A DNA stretch of 64,000 nt, taken from the NCBI RefSeq assembly GCF_001467525.1, contig NZ_LNXS01000029.1:544627-608626 (forward strand). The letters are read 5' to 3'. The position numbers were made by a program, and so were the translations under genes. The DNA comes from Legionella anisa. Lineage in GTDB: Bacteria > Pseudomonadota > Gammaproteobacteria > Legionellales > Legionellaceae. Shown piece by piece: positions 19,405 through 28,499 of the stretch. The first letter of the stretch is position 1; every line of letters starts with the position of its first letter. A model generated the notes under the pieces. That model saw only the letters and a program-made list of their open reading frames with translations, was not told where the DNA came from and did not search any database.

Positions 19405-19719
19405 TTATTCTTCATCATCAGGCAATTTATATTTATCACGTGATGCATCGACGCGTTCGCGTAATTCTTTCCCTGGTTTAAAATGAGGGCTGTATTTTGC
19501 CTTTGTCACAACTTTTTCGCCAGTTTTGGGATTATGCGCGTTGCGGGGAGGTCTATAATGAAGGGAAAAGCTGCCGAATCCCCGAATTTCTATTCTTTGA
19601 TTTTTAATGAGTGCTTCACTCATTAATTCCAATATTCTATTAATGCCATCAGCCACTTGCTTTTCAGTAAGATGCGTCATTCGAGCAGCGATGTGTTCAA
19701 TGAGTTCCGATTTGATCAT
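19405..19719 (-). CDS. ihfB: integration host factor beta subunit
   Basis: 104 residues from the ATG at 19719 (GAGG five bases upstream; a GTG two codons earlier is less likely). [40 protein letters not shown] and [15 protein letters not shown] match the beta rather than the alpha subunit. The C-terminal tail is about ten residues longer than in E. coli and acidic (PDDEE). IHF bends DNA and in Legionella takes part in the switch between growth phases. Confidence 0.92.
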   Translation of the reverse strand: MIKSELIEHIAARMTHLTEKQVADGINRILELMSEALIKNQRIEIRGFGSFSLHYRPPRNAHNPKTGEKVVTKAKYSPHFKPGKELRERVDASRDKYKLPDDEE

Positions 19720-19838
19720 ACCCACCTCGTGTTGTCGCGTGTTTCAAAGTCTGCTACCAATACAGATTAGGTGCTGACAATTGTCCTTGTTTTATAAGTA
19801 TAGACTGGGAAAAAAATTATTCAATGTTTTCAAGACAG

Positions 19839-20555
19839 TTAGTCGAAAGTTGTTTTTCGCGTATGGATGTAAGCAAATACAACGCCCCAACTCATCTGAA
19901 CTTTAGTACGAGTTGTGACAGTAAAATGAGTATTGGGTAATGTTTTGCTGGTTGTAATTACTGTGTTGAGATGTGGTAAATGATCCAACTTGGCACATAG
20001 TTTTTCCCATGTTGGGCCAAAAAAAGCAGTGGAATTGATAAAAACAAGCGTTGCATCATCAAAGTTCACCTTGAGAAAATCTCCTAAAACGAACTGAATT
20101 TTTTTGGCTTGTCCCGCGTAGTTTTTCATGGCGGCCAATTGCTCAAGTCGTTTGCATGCATCGAGGTAGAGTTCGGGAAATAATTCAATGCCAATACTTT
20201 TGCATATAGGGAACACCATGCTGCAGGCTAATACTGCTTTTCCTGTTCCTGAGCCCAAGTCGTAGAAAACGGTGTTTTCATTTGGATTTGTTAGAGATAA
20301 AAGTGCAATAAATGATAAAAAATCAATTTCCCCATAAGCATATTCCATTGCATCATATTCGTGGCGTGCATTTTGAGACAACACAAAGCCATTAGCGCCA
20401 CTGTAAATTTGACGAAAAACTTGAGCGTGCTCTCGCAAATTTAATGATTTTTGCCATTGAGCCACGTTGATTTGCTTTCTTTTGTATTTTAAATGAAGAA
20501 ATAAAGTTAAGAGCACAAGAAGCAAACAAATAAGATAAGATGTTAATTGGCTCAA
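19839..20555 (-). CDS. membrane-anchored DOT1-like methyltransferase
   Basis: 238 residues. One N-terminal membrane helix (about 6-22, SYLICLLLVLLTLFLHL) is followed by basic residues and then a class I methyltransferase fold: motif I FYDLGSGTGKAVLACSM, acidic loop SIGIELFPELYLDACKRL, then VLGDFL and LVFINSTAFFGPTWEKL. The last two are the pattern of the DOT1 histone-lysine methyltransferase family (E/D-GDFL, then VFxNNxxFGP). Bacterial DOT1-like proteins are known but few have assigned substrates. The anchor suggests it faces the cytoplasm at the inner membrane. rRNA, protein or small-molecule substrates are all possible. Confidence 0.7.
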   Translation of the reverse strand: MSQLTSYLICLLLVLLTLFLHLKYKRKQINVAQWQKSLNLREHAQVFRQIYSGANGFVLSQNARHEYDAMEYAYGEIDFLSFIALLSLTNPNENTVFYDLGSGTGKAVLACSMVFPICKSIGIELFPELYLDACKRLEQLAAMKNYAGQAKKIQFVLGDFLKVNFDDATLVFINSTAFFGPTWEKLCAKLDHLPHLNTVITTSKTLPNTHFTVTTRTKVQMSWGVVFAYIHTRKTTFD

Positions 20556-20574
20556 ATCTAAGTCCTTTATGGTT

Positions 20575-20605
20575 CAAACTAGCGAACTGGAAACAGACGC
20601 CTAGC
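20575..20605. repeat. remnant end of the MITE-like repeat
   Basis: CAAACTAGCGAACTGGAAACAGACGCC resembles one end of the element (CTAGCGAAATGTAAACAGACCC). The rest of 20606-20930 is AT-rich with no gene seen. Confidence 0.4.
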
Positions 20606-20932
20606 TTTTGAAGTTGCTTTTAAACTACCATTTTACCTTCTTGGTGTATTGAGAAGCTACTTATTTAAAAAATTAGGAGCTGTTGGGAGTAACTTTTAAT
20701 GCAAACTCAATCATTTTATTGATAATGCTCCATAAATATTTCCTTAAGTTGTAAGTTCGCTATAAACTTCATGAATCATTAAGTATAAAAAGTATGAGCA
20801 TTGTCTTATTGCAATGTAATCGAGTAAAATTCTTGCATGTAGTATAGAATTATAATGTTAAGTGCTATTTTATTACTATATTTTGTTTTAAAAATGAGGT
20901 TAACTGTAAATTTATGTCTCATAATGTGACAA

Positions 20933-20952
20933 GTTAATATTTCCTTAATTTT
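20933..20952 (+). promoter_or_regulatory. PmrA-like tandem box
   Basis: GTTAATATT, two bases, CTTAATTTT: two direct half-sites 11 bases apart. The element I know for the Legionella PmrA response regulator is cTTAATatT-N2-cTTAATatT; here the spacing is exact and 15 of 18 half-site bases match. It ends 41 bases before the ATG at 20994. Many Dot/Icm effector genes are under PmrA. Confidence 0.6.
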
Positions 20953-20993
20953 GATTCATTAGAATGAAGTTATATTGAGGTTGGGAGAGCATC

Positions 20994-21524
20994 ATGGCGG
21001 GTTTTTTTAGTAATAGAGTTTATGTGCAGCATGAACCTGGGCCACGTGCAGACTTTAGTTTTATCAATGTAGGTAATGAACAATTTCATGCCGTAGCTGT
21101 AGCTTTGATTGATTCTTTGCAAAGTAGTAACCAACGAGGCAATGATGCAACGTTGAAAAAAATTTTGGAACGCTTTTATCAGCACTTTCCCAAATATATA
21201 AGCAACCAACCGTATTTAACCCTTCCTGAGCGTATGGGGATCCTACTCAATAATTCTCGTAAGTCAGAGTTAGTGGAGTGTATGGCGTATGTATTACGCC
21301 AGCTAGCAGTGGATGAGTTATATACCCATCCTTTAAAGTATATTGAGGTATTTGATGGGTTGAGTGCCGAAACCCCCAAAAGTTATTTACGCGATCCTGA
21401 AGTCAAGTTACCACCAAGTGCTTTAAATGCCTTGGCTCAGACACTAGGAATTACAGTTACTCTATCTTTTAAAGAACTTGGCAAGGAGCTGAGAAAAAGA
21501 GAAATATATGATGGAGAAGAATAA
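20994..21524 (+). CDS. OTU-like protein, N-terminal part of a split domain, catalytic Cys missing
   Basis: 176 residues; GGGAG lies before the ATG. I read an OTU deubiquitinase-like layout: FINVGNEQFHAVAVALI aligns with the OTU motif (GDGNCLFHAVA) but with Glu where the catalytic Cys should be; LRQLAVDELYTHP and LPPSALNALAQTLGITVTLSF match the later helices and strand. The expected last strand with the catalytic His is absent here and appears at the start of the next gene. Termination and restart overlap (TAATG at 21522-21526). The C-terminus is Glu-rich, as in Dot/Icm signals. The OTU assignment is my inference and is not certain. Confidence 0.5.
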   Translation: MAGFFSNRVYVQHEPGPRADFSFINVGNEQFHAVAVALIDSLQSSNQRGNDATLKKILERFYQHFPKYISNQPYLTLPERMGILLNNSRKSELVECMAYVLRQLAVDELYTHPLKYIEVFDGLSAETPKSYLRDPEVKLPPSALNALAQTLGITVTLSFKELGKELRKREIYDGEE

Positions 21525-22027
21525 TGGCTAATAAAGTTCATTTAAAGATTCAGATTCAAGATGGCGACTACTACCCTCAGGTAACTGAAAAAAATAAAGA
21601 AAAATATGCTTATGTTGGTAAATTAGCCACTCCTAGACCTGAGCCTGTCATAAATTCAAATGAACAAGGGCAAACCCTAGGTGGTATTATTAATATGATT
21701 GCGGAACATAAGAAACATCGTGCGCAATCTCACGACCAATGGTGTAATACCATTTTAAGTATGGTCGCTGCGGGTGAATTAACTCGTGAACAACTCATGG
21801 CGCTTTATATTAAATTTTTACCTATTCAATTGAAGAATGTCATATCAGTATCTGACTTAACCCAAACAAGACAAAAGTCTGCTATTGTAGGTGAGCCACA
21901 AGAACAAGAAAAATATACGATTGATCTATTGGCAGACTCTATAGCGGCTTGGATTGTTACAGGACAAGTTGAACCGGATGACTTGTTTGATCAATTAGAA
22001 AATCAATCGACGATGACATTGAGATAA
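21524..22027 (+). CDS. unknown protein; begins with OTU-like last strand
   Basis: 167 residues, starting on the last base of the previous stop codon. Its first 20 residues (VHLKIQIQDGDYYPQVT) look like the closing strand of an OTU domain, where GxHYxP is usual; here the His position is Tyr. The rest (about 50-167) is helical, charged and unknown (GGIINMIAEHKKHRAQS, TIDLLADSIAAWIVTGQ). The two genes are in different frames, so either one ancestral gene was split by a frameshift or the two are coupled by restart. No signal peptide or membrane segment. Confidence 0.55.
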   Translation: MANKVHLKIQIQDGDYYPQVTEKNKEKYAYVGKLATPRPEPVINSNEQGQTLGGIINMIAEHKKHRAQSHDQWCNTILSMVAAGELTREQLMALYIKFLPIQLKNVISVSDLTQTRQKSAIVGEPQEQEKYTIDLLADSIAAWIVTGQVEPDDLFDQLENQSTMTLR

Positions 22028-22089
22028 AATGGGTAGTCCAAGGAAGCAGAATCAATCTGGATGATGTAACTCTGCTTCAAATCGTCTAC

Positions 22090-23040
22090 TTACATAAATC
22101 CTTGTTTTTTCATCCATTCATCATTAGCAAATTTAGACATGTAATTACGAATTGAGTCAGGTAAAATAACCAAGCATTTTTGGCCTTTACCTAAGGATTT
22201 TGCGGCATGCAGCGCAGCCCACATTGCGGCTCCTGAAGAACCACCTACTAATAAACCTTCTTCACGAATTAAATCTCGTGCAGTTCGAAATGAATCCAAA
22301 TCATTCGTTTTAATGTATTGATCAATTAAACTATTATCTAAAACTTCTGGAAAGAAATCATAGCCTATTCCCTCTACTGCATAGGGCTTAATTTCGGTTC
22401 CACCCCCAAGAATCGAGCCCTCGGGGTCAACGCCAATGATTTTAATTTGCGGATTATGTTCCTTAAGCCGTTTGGCAATCCCGGTAATGGTTCCCCCTGT
22501 TCCTACTCCGGCAACAACCATATGCAAGTCTTTGCCAAAATCATCAATAATTTCCTGAGCAGTGCCGCGGTAATGGGCATTAGGGTTATTGGGGTTAGCA
22601 TATTGATCAAGAATATAGGAGTTAGGAATTTCCGCATTCAGTCTTTTAGCCAAAGAAATGTGGCTTTCCGGATCATCATACGCTGCTTCTGTTGGAGTTC
22701 GATAAATCGTTGCTCCCAATCGCTCGAGCACAGATTGTTTTTCTTGGCTCATTTTTTCAGGCATAGTAATGATTACTTTGTAGCCTAGTACAGCCCCTGC
22801 TAGTGCAATACCTATTCCTGTATTTCCAGAGGTGGGTTCAATCAATGTGTAGCCAGGCTTGATATGACCATCGCGTTCTGCATTAACCACCATTTCATAC
22901 CCAATGCGATCTTTAACAGAGCCGCCTGGATTAAAAAACTCACATTTTACATACAGCTCACAATCAAGATCATGGCCGAGGCGATTAATTTTTACCACAG
23001 GAGTTTGTCCTATGGTAGCAAGGATATTGGGATAAATCAT
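22090..23040 (-). CDS. cystathionine beta-synthase-like PLP enzyme
   Basis: 316 residues. Fold-type II PLP enzyme: [13 protein letters not shown] (Schiff-base Lys), [12 protein letters not shown] (substrate loop), [10 protein letters not shown] (phosphate loop) and GGSSGAAM. The C-terminus [18 protein letters not shown] is typical of cystathionine beta-synthase rather than cysteine synthase. The CBS regulatory domain pair of the human enzyme is absent. It joins homocysteine and serine to cystathionine; O-acetylserine sulfhydrylase activity is the alternative. Confidence 0.85.
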   Translation of the reverse strand: MIYPNILATIGQTPVVKINRLGHDLDCELYVKCEFFNPGGSVKDRIGYEMVVNAERDGHIKPGYTLIEPTSGNTGIGIALAGAVLGYKVIITMPEKMSQEKQSVLERLGATIYRTPTEAAYDDPESHISLAKRLNAEIPNSYILDQYANPNNPNAHYRGTAQEIIDDFGKDLHMVVAGVGTGGTITGIAKRLKEHNPQIKIIGVDPEGSILGGGTEIKPYAVEGIGYDFFPEVLDNSLIDQYIKTNDLDSFRTARDLIREEGLLVGGSSGAAMWAALHAAKSLGKGQKCLVILPDSIRNYMSKFANDEWMKKQGFM

Positions 23041-23179
23041 AATAAGTCCTTTATTGAAAGTAGTTGGTTTGATTATATGGGTTTTTGGTTAAAAAAAAAA
23101 TTCTTGCTGAATTTGGGTGGTGATTTTAAATTTTTTAATTTATATTGATCGTTCGAATCAACAAAGCAGGGAGCTAAAT

Positions 23180-23428
23180 ATGATAAAATTAAAGTCACTT
23201 AAGTTGGGTTTTGGTATTGCTTTATCTTTAGGATTGTGTGCATGCATGGACATGCAGCGCTCAGAACAAACGAACAACCCGGGCTATGGGCAAATGAATA
23301 CACAGGCTCAACAACAATCAGTAAATAAGCCTAAAGCGCAAAAGACTTACGCTTCAAAAGATCCTACTCAAAAATCAACACCAGGTCCTAAACGCAATGC
23401 TGCGCCACAAATTCCTGTAATACAATAA
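23180..23428 (+). CDS. small lipoprotein, unknown
   Basis: 82 residues from the ATG at 23180 (AGGGAG seven bases upstream). Signal peptide with a lipobox LCA|C (second Cys of LCAC). The mature part is short, Gln/Lys/Pro-rich and low in complexity (NTQAQQQSVNKPKAQ, STPGPKRNAAPQIPV). Function unknown. Confidence 0.65.
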   Translation: MIKLKSLKLGFGIALSLGLCACMDMQRSEQTNNPGYGQMNTQAQQQSVNKPKAQKTYASKDPTQKSTPGPKRNAAPQIPVIQ

Positions 23429-23528
23429 TTTTTATCAAGATGATGCACTATAAGAAGTTTATTAGTGCTTTAGTAGGGCTTAGAAGTTGGGGGTTGGAGT
23501 AATGCTCAACCCCCCATGTGTTAAAGAG

Positions 23529-23780
23529 TTACCAGGGTGTAAAACTTTTTGTTTCATCTTCCTTGGCTTTGTGAACCGCTTCCATTTCTATTTTTACGTG
23601 CATTGAATCCAGCCCGTCTTTAATCATTTCATTGTTTACAAATTGTCTGGAAGCACGATCCCCAAAAAAACTCATTTTTTTCTTACTTGTTTTTTCCATA
23701 CTTTGATGGGACGTTCTTGCGTTTTTATGATCGATCATTTCAGACTTTTGTGCTGAATGAATAATGTTTTTTTGTTTCAT
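23529..23780 (-). CDS. small charged protein, unknown
   Basis: 83 residues, rich in Lys, Glu, Met and His, with no membrane segment and no motif I know (MSFFGDRASRQFVNNEMIKDG). AAGG lies about eight bases before the ATG. A family peculiar to Legionella is possible. 23781-23979 holds nothing I can support. Confidence 0.5.
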   Translation of the reverse strand: MKQKNIIHSAQKSEMIDHKNARTSHQSMEKTSKKKMSFFGDRASRQFVNNEMIKDGLDSMHVKIEMEAVHKAKEDETKSFTPW

Positions 23781-23979
23781 ACTTGAACCTTATTTTCCTA
23801 ATAAATTTTTTTAGAAGTTCGTCCTTGCATTACTATTATAAAAAGCAAAAATCCACTTTTTGCTCCCAAATGAGTTAAATTGATTCAATTTGGTAAACTC
23901 TCCCGATACGAGAGAGCATACTTGCAAATGAACAGGCCAACTATGTAATAGAGCAGCATAGTTTTTCAAGAGATTTGCA

Positions 23980-25371
23980 TCATTTTGGTCCAATCATCTC
24001 TTCTGGTCTTACCAATTCGGCAAAGCGTTCTGCTGTTAAAATACCAAGTTTGACTGCTGCCTCTTGTAAGGAAGAATTGTCTTGGTGTGCTGTTTTAGCA
24101 ATTTTAGCTGCTTTGTCATAGCCTATATATTGATTAAGTGCGGTGACGAGCATTAAGGAGTGATGTAGGTAGTAGTCAATAACTTTGTGATTGGCTTCAA
24201 TTCCTTCTGCACAAAACTCCTGGAATGAATGGCAGGTGTCTGCCAGCAAATTAAGCGAATGAAGAACATTAAAGATGATGACGGGTTTAAACACATTCAG
24301 CTCAAAATTACCTTGACTGTCGGCTATCCCTACAGTTGCATCATTCCCTAGAACTTGAGCACAAACCATGGTCATGGCTTCACATTGAGTTGGATTGACT
24401 TTGCCAGGCATAATGGACGATCCAGGTTCATTTTCTGGAATGATTAATTCACCAATGCCACAACGTGGACCCGAAGCTAACCATCGAATGTCATTCGCAA
24501 TTTTCATTAAAGCACATGCCAGTGCTTTCATGGCACTGTGGGCATTAACTAAAGCCTCATGAGAGGCCAGTGCAGCAAATTTATTATTTGCGGTCACAAA
24601 CGGCAATTGAGTTATCTGGGCAATGTGCTCTGCTACTTTGGTTGCAAATTGGGGATGAGTGTTTAACCCGGTTCCTACTGCAGTTCCTCCTGCTGCTAGC
24701 TCGTATAATTCGGGCAATGCATCCTCAAGCCGACGGACACAGGCATCAAGCTGGGCAACATAGCCAGAAAACTCCTGACCCAAGGTGAGTGGGACTGCGT
24801 CTTGTAAATGAGTTCGACCTATTTTAACTATATCTTTGAATGCCGCCATTTTAACAGCCAAGGCAGCGCGCAAGTTTTTTACTGCTGGGATTAGTTTATT
24901 CTTGAAGGCGACAGCTGCTGCAATATGCATAGCGGTTGGGAATGTATCATTCGAAGATTGAGACATATTGACATGATCATTAGGGTGAACAGGCGATTTA
25001 CTACCCATAGTTCCACCTGCTAACTCAATAGCACGATTTGAAATGACTTCGTTGGCATTCATATTGGATTGAGTACCGCTTCCGGTTTGCCATACATGTA
25101 AAGGAAAATGATCGTCCAACATCCCTTTGCTGACCTCATCAGCGGCTTGAATAATTAAATCAGCCTTATCTTTCGGTAATTTACCTAAGTCTAGGTTTGT
25201 TAAAGCCGCAGCCTTTTTTAAGATACCAAAAGCGTGAGTGACTTCACGTGGCATAATGTCTTTGCCTATATTAAAGTGATGTAGCGACCGCTCAGTCTGT
25301 GCGCCCCAATACCTATCGGCAGGGACAGCAATTTCACCCATGCTGTCGGATTCAATACGTGTTTTGCTCAT
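23980..25371 (-). CDS. fumC: class II fumarate hydratase
   Basis: 463 residues from the ATG at 25371 (AAGGAA upstream); the longer open frame runs through a palindromic repeat and is not coding. [36 protein letters not shown] and the signature [15 protein letters not shown] are all present. Oxygen-stable, iron-free enzyme of the TCA cycle (fumarate to malate). Confidence 0.97.
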   Translation of the reverse strand: MSKTRIESDSMGEIAVPADRYWGAQTERSLHHFNIGKDIMPREVTHAFGILKKAAALTNLDLGKLPKDKADLIIQAADEVSKGMLDDHFPLHVWQTGSGTQSNMNANEVISNRAIELAGGTMGSKSPVHPNDHVNMSQSSNDTFPTAMHIAAAVAFKNKLIPAVKNLRAALAVKMAAFKDIVKIGRTHLQDAVPLTLGQEFSGYVAQLDACVRRLEDALPELYELAAGGTAVGTGLNTHPQFATKVAEHIAQITQLPFVTANNKFAALASHEALVNAHSAMKALACALMKIANDIRWLASGPRCGIGELIIPENEPGSSIMPGKVNPTQCEAMTMVCAQVLGNDATVGIADSQGNFELNVFKPVIIFNVLHSLNLLADTCHSFQEFCAEGIEANHKVIDYYLHHSLMLVTALNQYIGYDKAAKIAKTAHQDNSSLQEAAVKLGILTAERFAELVRPEEMIGPK

Positions 25372-25468
25372 TATTTTAAATTTCCTTAGTGAAATAAAAA
25401 ATTCTACCACATAGGGTAAAAATAAGTAATTTTTGTTATAGTATTGGGCATTATAGATACGTAGATAT

Positions 25469-25548
25469 GTAGCCTGGGTGCAGCGAAGCGAAACCCGGGA
25501 TAGCAGTTTTTTTCCGACCTGGGTTTCGCTTCGCTGCATCCAGGCTAC
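25469..25548. repeat. CCTGGGTGCAGC palindromic repeat, full copy
   Basis: Arms GTAGCCTGGGTGCAGCGAAG and CTTCGCTGCATCCAGGCTAC around a T-rich loop. It lies between the divergent fumC and rsmE genes, so within or upstream of both promoters, and runs to 20 bases before the rsmE ATG. Confidence 0.9.
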
Positions 25549-25568
25549 ATTATAAAATCAATAAACAC

Positions 25569-26297
25569 ATGAGAGCGGTACGCATTTATCAACCTGGAAA
25601 CTACCATACAGGTCAACTTTTAGAATTATCTCCAGAAGCGAGTCAGCATGTCGGTGTTGTTTTGCGCATGCAGGTTGGTGAGCATATTACTTTATTTTGT
25701 GGTGATGACCGTGAGTTTGATGCAACAATAGACGCTGTGAAGAAAAAACAAGTTACTGTGGTAATCGGCTCAATAAACGACGTGAGTCGTGAGTCGCCAT
25801 TAGCTATCCACTTAGCGCAAGCTATTTCTAAGGGAGAGCGTATGGAGTTCGTCATGCAAAAGGCAGTTGAGCTCGGTGTAGCCAGCATTACCCCCATTAT
25901 TACGGAGCGTTGTGTTGTCAAGTTGGATAAGGAACGAATGACCAAAAAACTTCTTCAATGGCAGGCAATCGTTATTGCTGCGTGTGAACAATCAGGTCGT
26001 AATACAATTCCCATAGTACATCCTACTATTACACTAGATCATTATGTCGTTGAGGCTCAAGCTCAATTAAAATTGATTTTGCATCCAGGCGAAGATAAAA
26101 ACTGGAAAGATTACCCGATAGGACCTTCTGCTATTGCTTTGCTTATTGGCCCTGAAGGGGGACTTAGTGATAATGAAGTTCAATTAGCTCGCAAGCATGG
26201 ATTTCAACCTTTATCTTTAGGTCCAAGAATTTTACGCACGGAAACAGCTGCGATTACTGCATTGAGTATGTTGCAAGCAGTGGGTGGTGATCTATAA
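25569..26297 (+). CDS. rsmE: 16S rRNA m3U1498 methyltransferase (RsmE family)
   Basis: 242 residues, full length. The N-terminal PUA-like part (SPEASQHVGVVLRMQVGE) is followed by a SPOUT knot domain: KGERMEFVMQKAVELG, LLIGPEGGLSDNEV and LGPRILRTETAAI. Normal role is methylation of U1498 in 16S rRNA. I recall a report that the L. pneumophila member of this family is delivered to host cells by Dot/Icm and modifies host DNA; whether this one does cannot be read from the sequence. Confidence 0.92.
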   Translation: MRAVRIYQPGNYHTGQLLELSPEASQHVGVVLRMQVGEHITLFCGDDREFDATIDAVKKKQVTVVIGSINDVSRESPLAIHLAQAISKGERMEFVMQKAVELGVASITPIITERCVVKLDKERMTKKLLQWQAIVIAACEQSGRNTIPIVHPTITLDHYVVEAQAQLKLILHPGEDKNWKDYPIGPSAIALLIGPEGGLSDNEVQLARKHGFQPLSLGPRILRTETAAITALSMLQAVGGDL

Positions 26298-26500
26298 TAG
26301 AAGTTGCAGCCAGTTTCTCTTAATGCAAAAATCCAGGGTATAGCAGATTTGCGTGCAGATTGAATGAACAGTTTTTTGACAGCAAGGAAGATGATGTATT
26401 CTCAGAGGATTTTTCATTCAAGCTATGTCAAATATGAGTATTTCTTGATGCAAAGTGAGTATTTGGCAATTAACGAATTTTAAACAACCGAGGTTGACAC

Positions 26501-26827
26501 ATGAGTGATCTTATTAAAACGATAACAGATGCAAGCTTTGAACAGGATGTAATCAATGCAAATAAGCCGGTATTAGTTGACTTTTGGGCTGAGTGGTGTG
26601 GTCCATGTCGCGCATTGACCCCTATATTGGAAGAAGTTGCTGCTACTCATGGTGAGCAAGTAACTTTTGCCAAAATTAATATCGATGAGCATCCACAAAC
26701 CCCTGCAAAGTTTGGTGTGATGAGTATTCCTACATTGATTTTATTTAAAAACGGCCAAGTTGAAGCAGTGAAAATGGGCTTGCTTTCAAAATCCCAATTA
26801 AGTGCTTTTGTTGAGAGTCACGTTTAA
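26501..26827 (+). CDS. trxA: thioredoxin
   Basis: 108 residues. Active site WAEWCGPCRAL, the cis-Pro loop MSIPTLILFKNG and the C-terminal helix are all present. General cytoplasmic disulphide reductase and likely electron donor to the peroxiredoxin and Msr proteins of this window. Lies upstream of rho, as in many gammaproteobacteria. Confidence 0.96.
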   Translation: MSDLIKTITDASFEQDVINANKPVLVDFWAEWCGPCRALTPILEEVAATHGEQVTFAKINIDEHPQTPAKFGVMSIPTLILFKNGQVEAVKMGLLSKSQLSAFVESHV

Positions 26828-26891
26828 TTTTTTATTTTTCTATATAAAAAATGTTGTATCTTTTACTAAAGCTGTGATAGCCTGTCTGCAA

Positions 26892-26920
26892 TATGTGATA
26901 TAATGTAAATATATCACATA
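26892..26920 (+). promoter_or_regulatory. 11-bp inverted repeat over a -10 box upstream of rho
   Basis: TATGTGATATA (26892-26902), seven bases, TATATCACATA (26910-26920): perfect arms. A TATAAT (26899-26904) lies inside the left arm. This is either an operator covering the rho promoter or a stem in the trxA-rho leader. No -35 of quality is seen. Confidence 0.45.
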
Positions 26921-27002
26921 GGCAGCAGAATCCTTAGCTGCATTCTTAATAATATTTTTCCCGGATACCCAATTCAATTAATCAACAAATCAAGTGAGAA
27001 GT

Positions 27003-28265
27003 ATGAATCTTAGTGAACTTAAGCAATTGCCTATTGCCGATCTTTTTAACATCGCACAAGAGATTGGTGTCGAAAACCCTTCCCGTATGCGCAAACAAGA
27101 AATTATTTTTGCCATTCTTAAGGCGCACGCCTTAAAAGGTGAAGACATCCATGGTGATGGTGTTTTGGAAGTCCTGACTGATGGTTTTGGTTTCTTGCGT
27201 TCTGCCGATGGCTCTTATTTGGCAGGCCCTGATGACATTTATGTCTCACCCAGCCAAATCAGACGTTTTGGTTTGCGTTCTGGCGATACTATTTCAGGTA
27301 AAATTCGTCCTCCTAAAGACAGTGAACGTTATTTTGCTTTGTTGAAAGTTGATGAAATCAATTATGATTCACCTGATAGTGCCAAACGAAAAATCTTATT
27401 TGAAAACCTTACTCCTTTATTTGCTACAGAACGTTTAGTTATGGAGCAAGGAAATGGAAGTACTGAAGATTTGACCGCGCGGGTAGTTGATTTATGTGCT
27501 CCTTTTGGTCGAGGACAACGTGGTTTGATTGTTTCCCCTCCCAAAGCGGGTAAAACATTAATGCTGCAAAACATCGCACGCTCTATAGAAAAAAATTATC
27601 CAGAATGTTACCTCATTGTATTATTAATTGACGAGCGTCCTGAGGAAGTAACTGAAATGCAACGCTCTGTAAAAGGTGAGGTGGTTGCCAGTACTTTTGA
27701 TGAACCTGCAAACCGCCATGTTCAAGTTGCTGAAATGGTGATCGAAAAAGCCAAGCGTTTGGTTGAACACAAACGTGATGTGGTGATTTTACTTGATTCG
27801 ATTACTCGCCTGGCCCGAGCTTATAACACAGTAATTCCTTCATCGGGTAAAGTACTGACTGGTGGAGTTGATGCTAATGCGTTACAAAGACCGAAGCGTC
27901 TGTATGGTGCAGCGCGAAACATCGAAGAAGGCGGCAGCTTGACGATCATTGCCACAGCTCTGGTAGACACCGGTTCTAAAATGGATGAAGTGATTTACGA
28001 AGAATTCAAGGGAACTGGTAATATGGAAATTCACTTGAGTCGTAATATTTCTGAACGTCGTGTCTTTCCTGCAATTAATATTAACCGTTCGGGTACACGT
28101 CGTGAAGATTTGTTATTGTCTCCAGAAGATCTACAACGTACCTGGATATTGCGCAAAATCCTGCAATCTATGGATGAGTGTGATGCGATTGAGTTCTTGC
28201 TTGAGCGCATGAAGAATCACAAAACCAATGCCGAATTCTTTGATGCAATGAAGCGTCAAGAATAA
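27003..28265 (+). CDS. rho: transcription termination factor Rho
   Basis: 420 residues from the ATG at 27003 (MNLSELKQ, matching the E. coli MNLTELK start). N-terminal helical and cold-shock RNA-binding domain ([11 protein letters not shown]), Walker [12 protein letters not shown], Walker [17 protein letters not shown]-loop [15 protein letters not shown] and R-loop. The hexameric helicase ends transcripts. Confidence 0.97.
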   Translation: MNLSELKQLPIADLFNIAQEIGVENPSRMRKQEIIFAILKAHALKGEDIHGDGVLEVLTDGFGFLRSADGSYLAGPDDIYVSPSQIRRFGLRSGDTISGKIRPPKDSERYFALLKVDEINYDSPDSAKRKILFENLTPLFATERLVMEQGNGSTEDLTARVVDLCAPFGRGQRGLIVSPPKAGKTLMLQNIARSIEKNYPECYLIVLLIDERPEEVTEMQRSVKGEVVASTFDEPANRHVQVAEMVIEKAKRLVEHKRDVVILLDSITRLARAYNTVIPSSGKVLTGGVDANALQRPKRLYGAARNIEEGGSLTIIATALVDTGSKMDEVIYEEFKGTGNMEIHLSRNISERRVFPAININRSGTRREDLLLSPEDLQRTWILRKILQSMDECDAIEFLLERMKNHKTNAEFFDAMKRQE

Positions 28266-28290
28266 TTTAAGTATTCTAAGTGTCTTAAAT

Positions 28291-28330
28291 ACAGCCTGGG
28301 TAAATCGATGAGATCCCGGGTTAGGCTGTG
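28291..28330. repeat. worn copy of the CCTGGGTGCAGC repeat
   Basis: CAGCCTGGGTAAATC ... CCCGGGTTAGGCTG keeps both ends and the centre of the right arm. Lies between rho and ubiD. Confidence 0.55.
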
Positions 28331-28357
28331 CTCACTGCCATTTAATTAAGAAACTTT

Positions 28358-28441
28358 GTCATTCCCGCGTAGGCGGGAATCCATTCCTGAGTTGGTTTTA
28401 GTGTCCGTTCGAGTTGGATCCTTGCCTAAGCGGAGATGACA
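28358..28441. repeat. GTCATTCCCGCG palindromic repeat
   Basis: TGTCATTCCCGCGTAGGCGG then GAATCCA..., ending in GCCTAAGCGGAGATGACA. The ends TGTCAT and ATGACA pair. A third repeat type; another copy, interrupted by an IS30 element, is at about 58470-59540. Confidence 0.6.
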
Positions 28442-28499
28442 ATTTTACATAGACATGGGCTTAACTTAACGGCAGTGAAGTTTGTCTAGGGGATTATTA

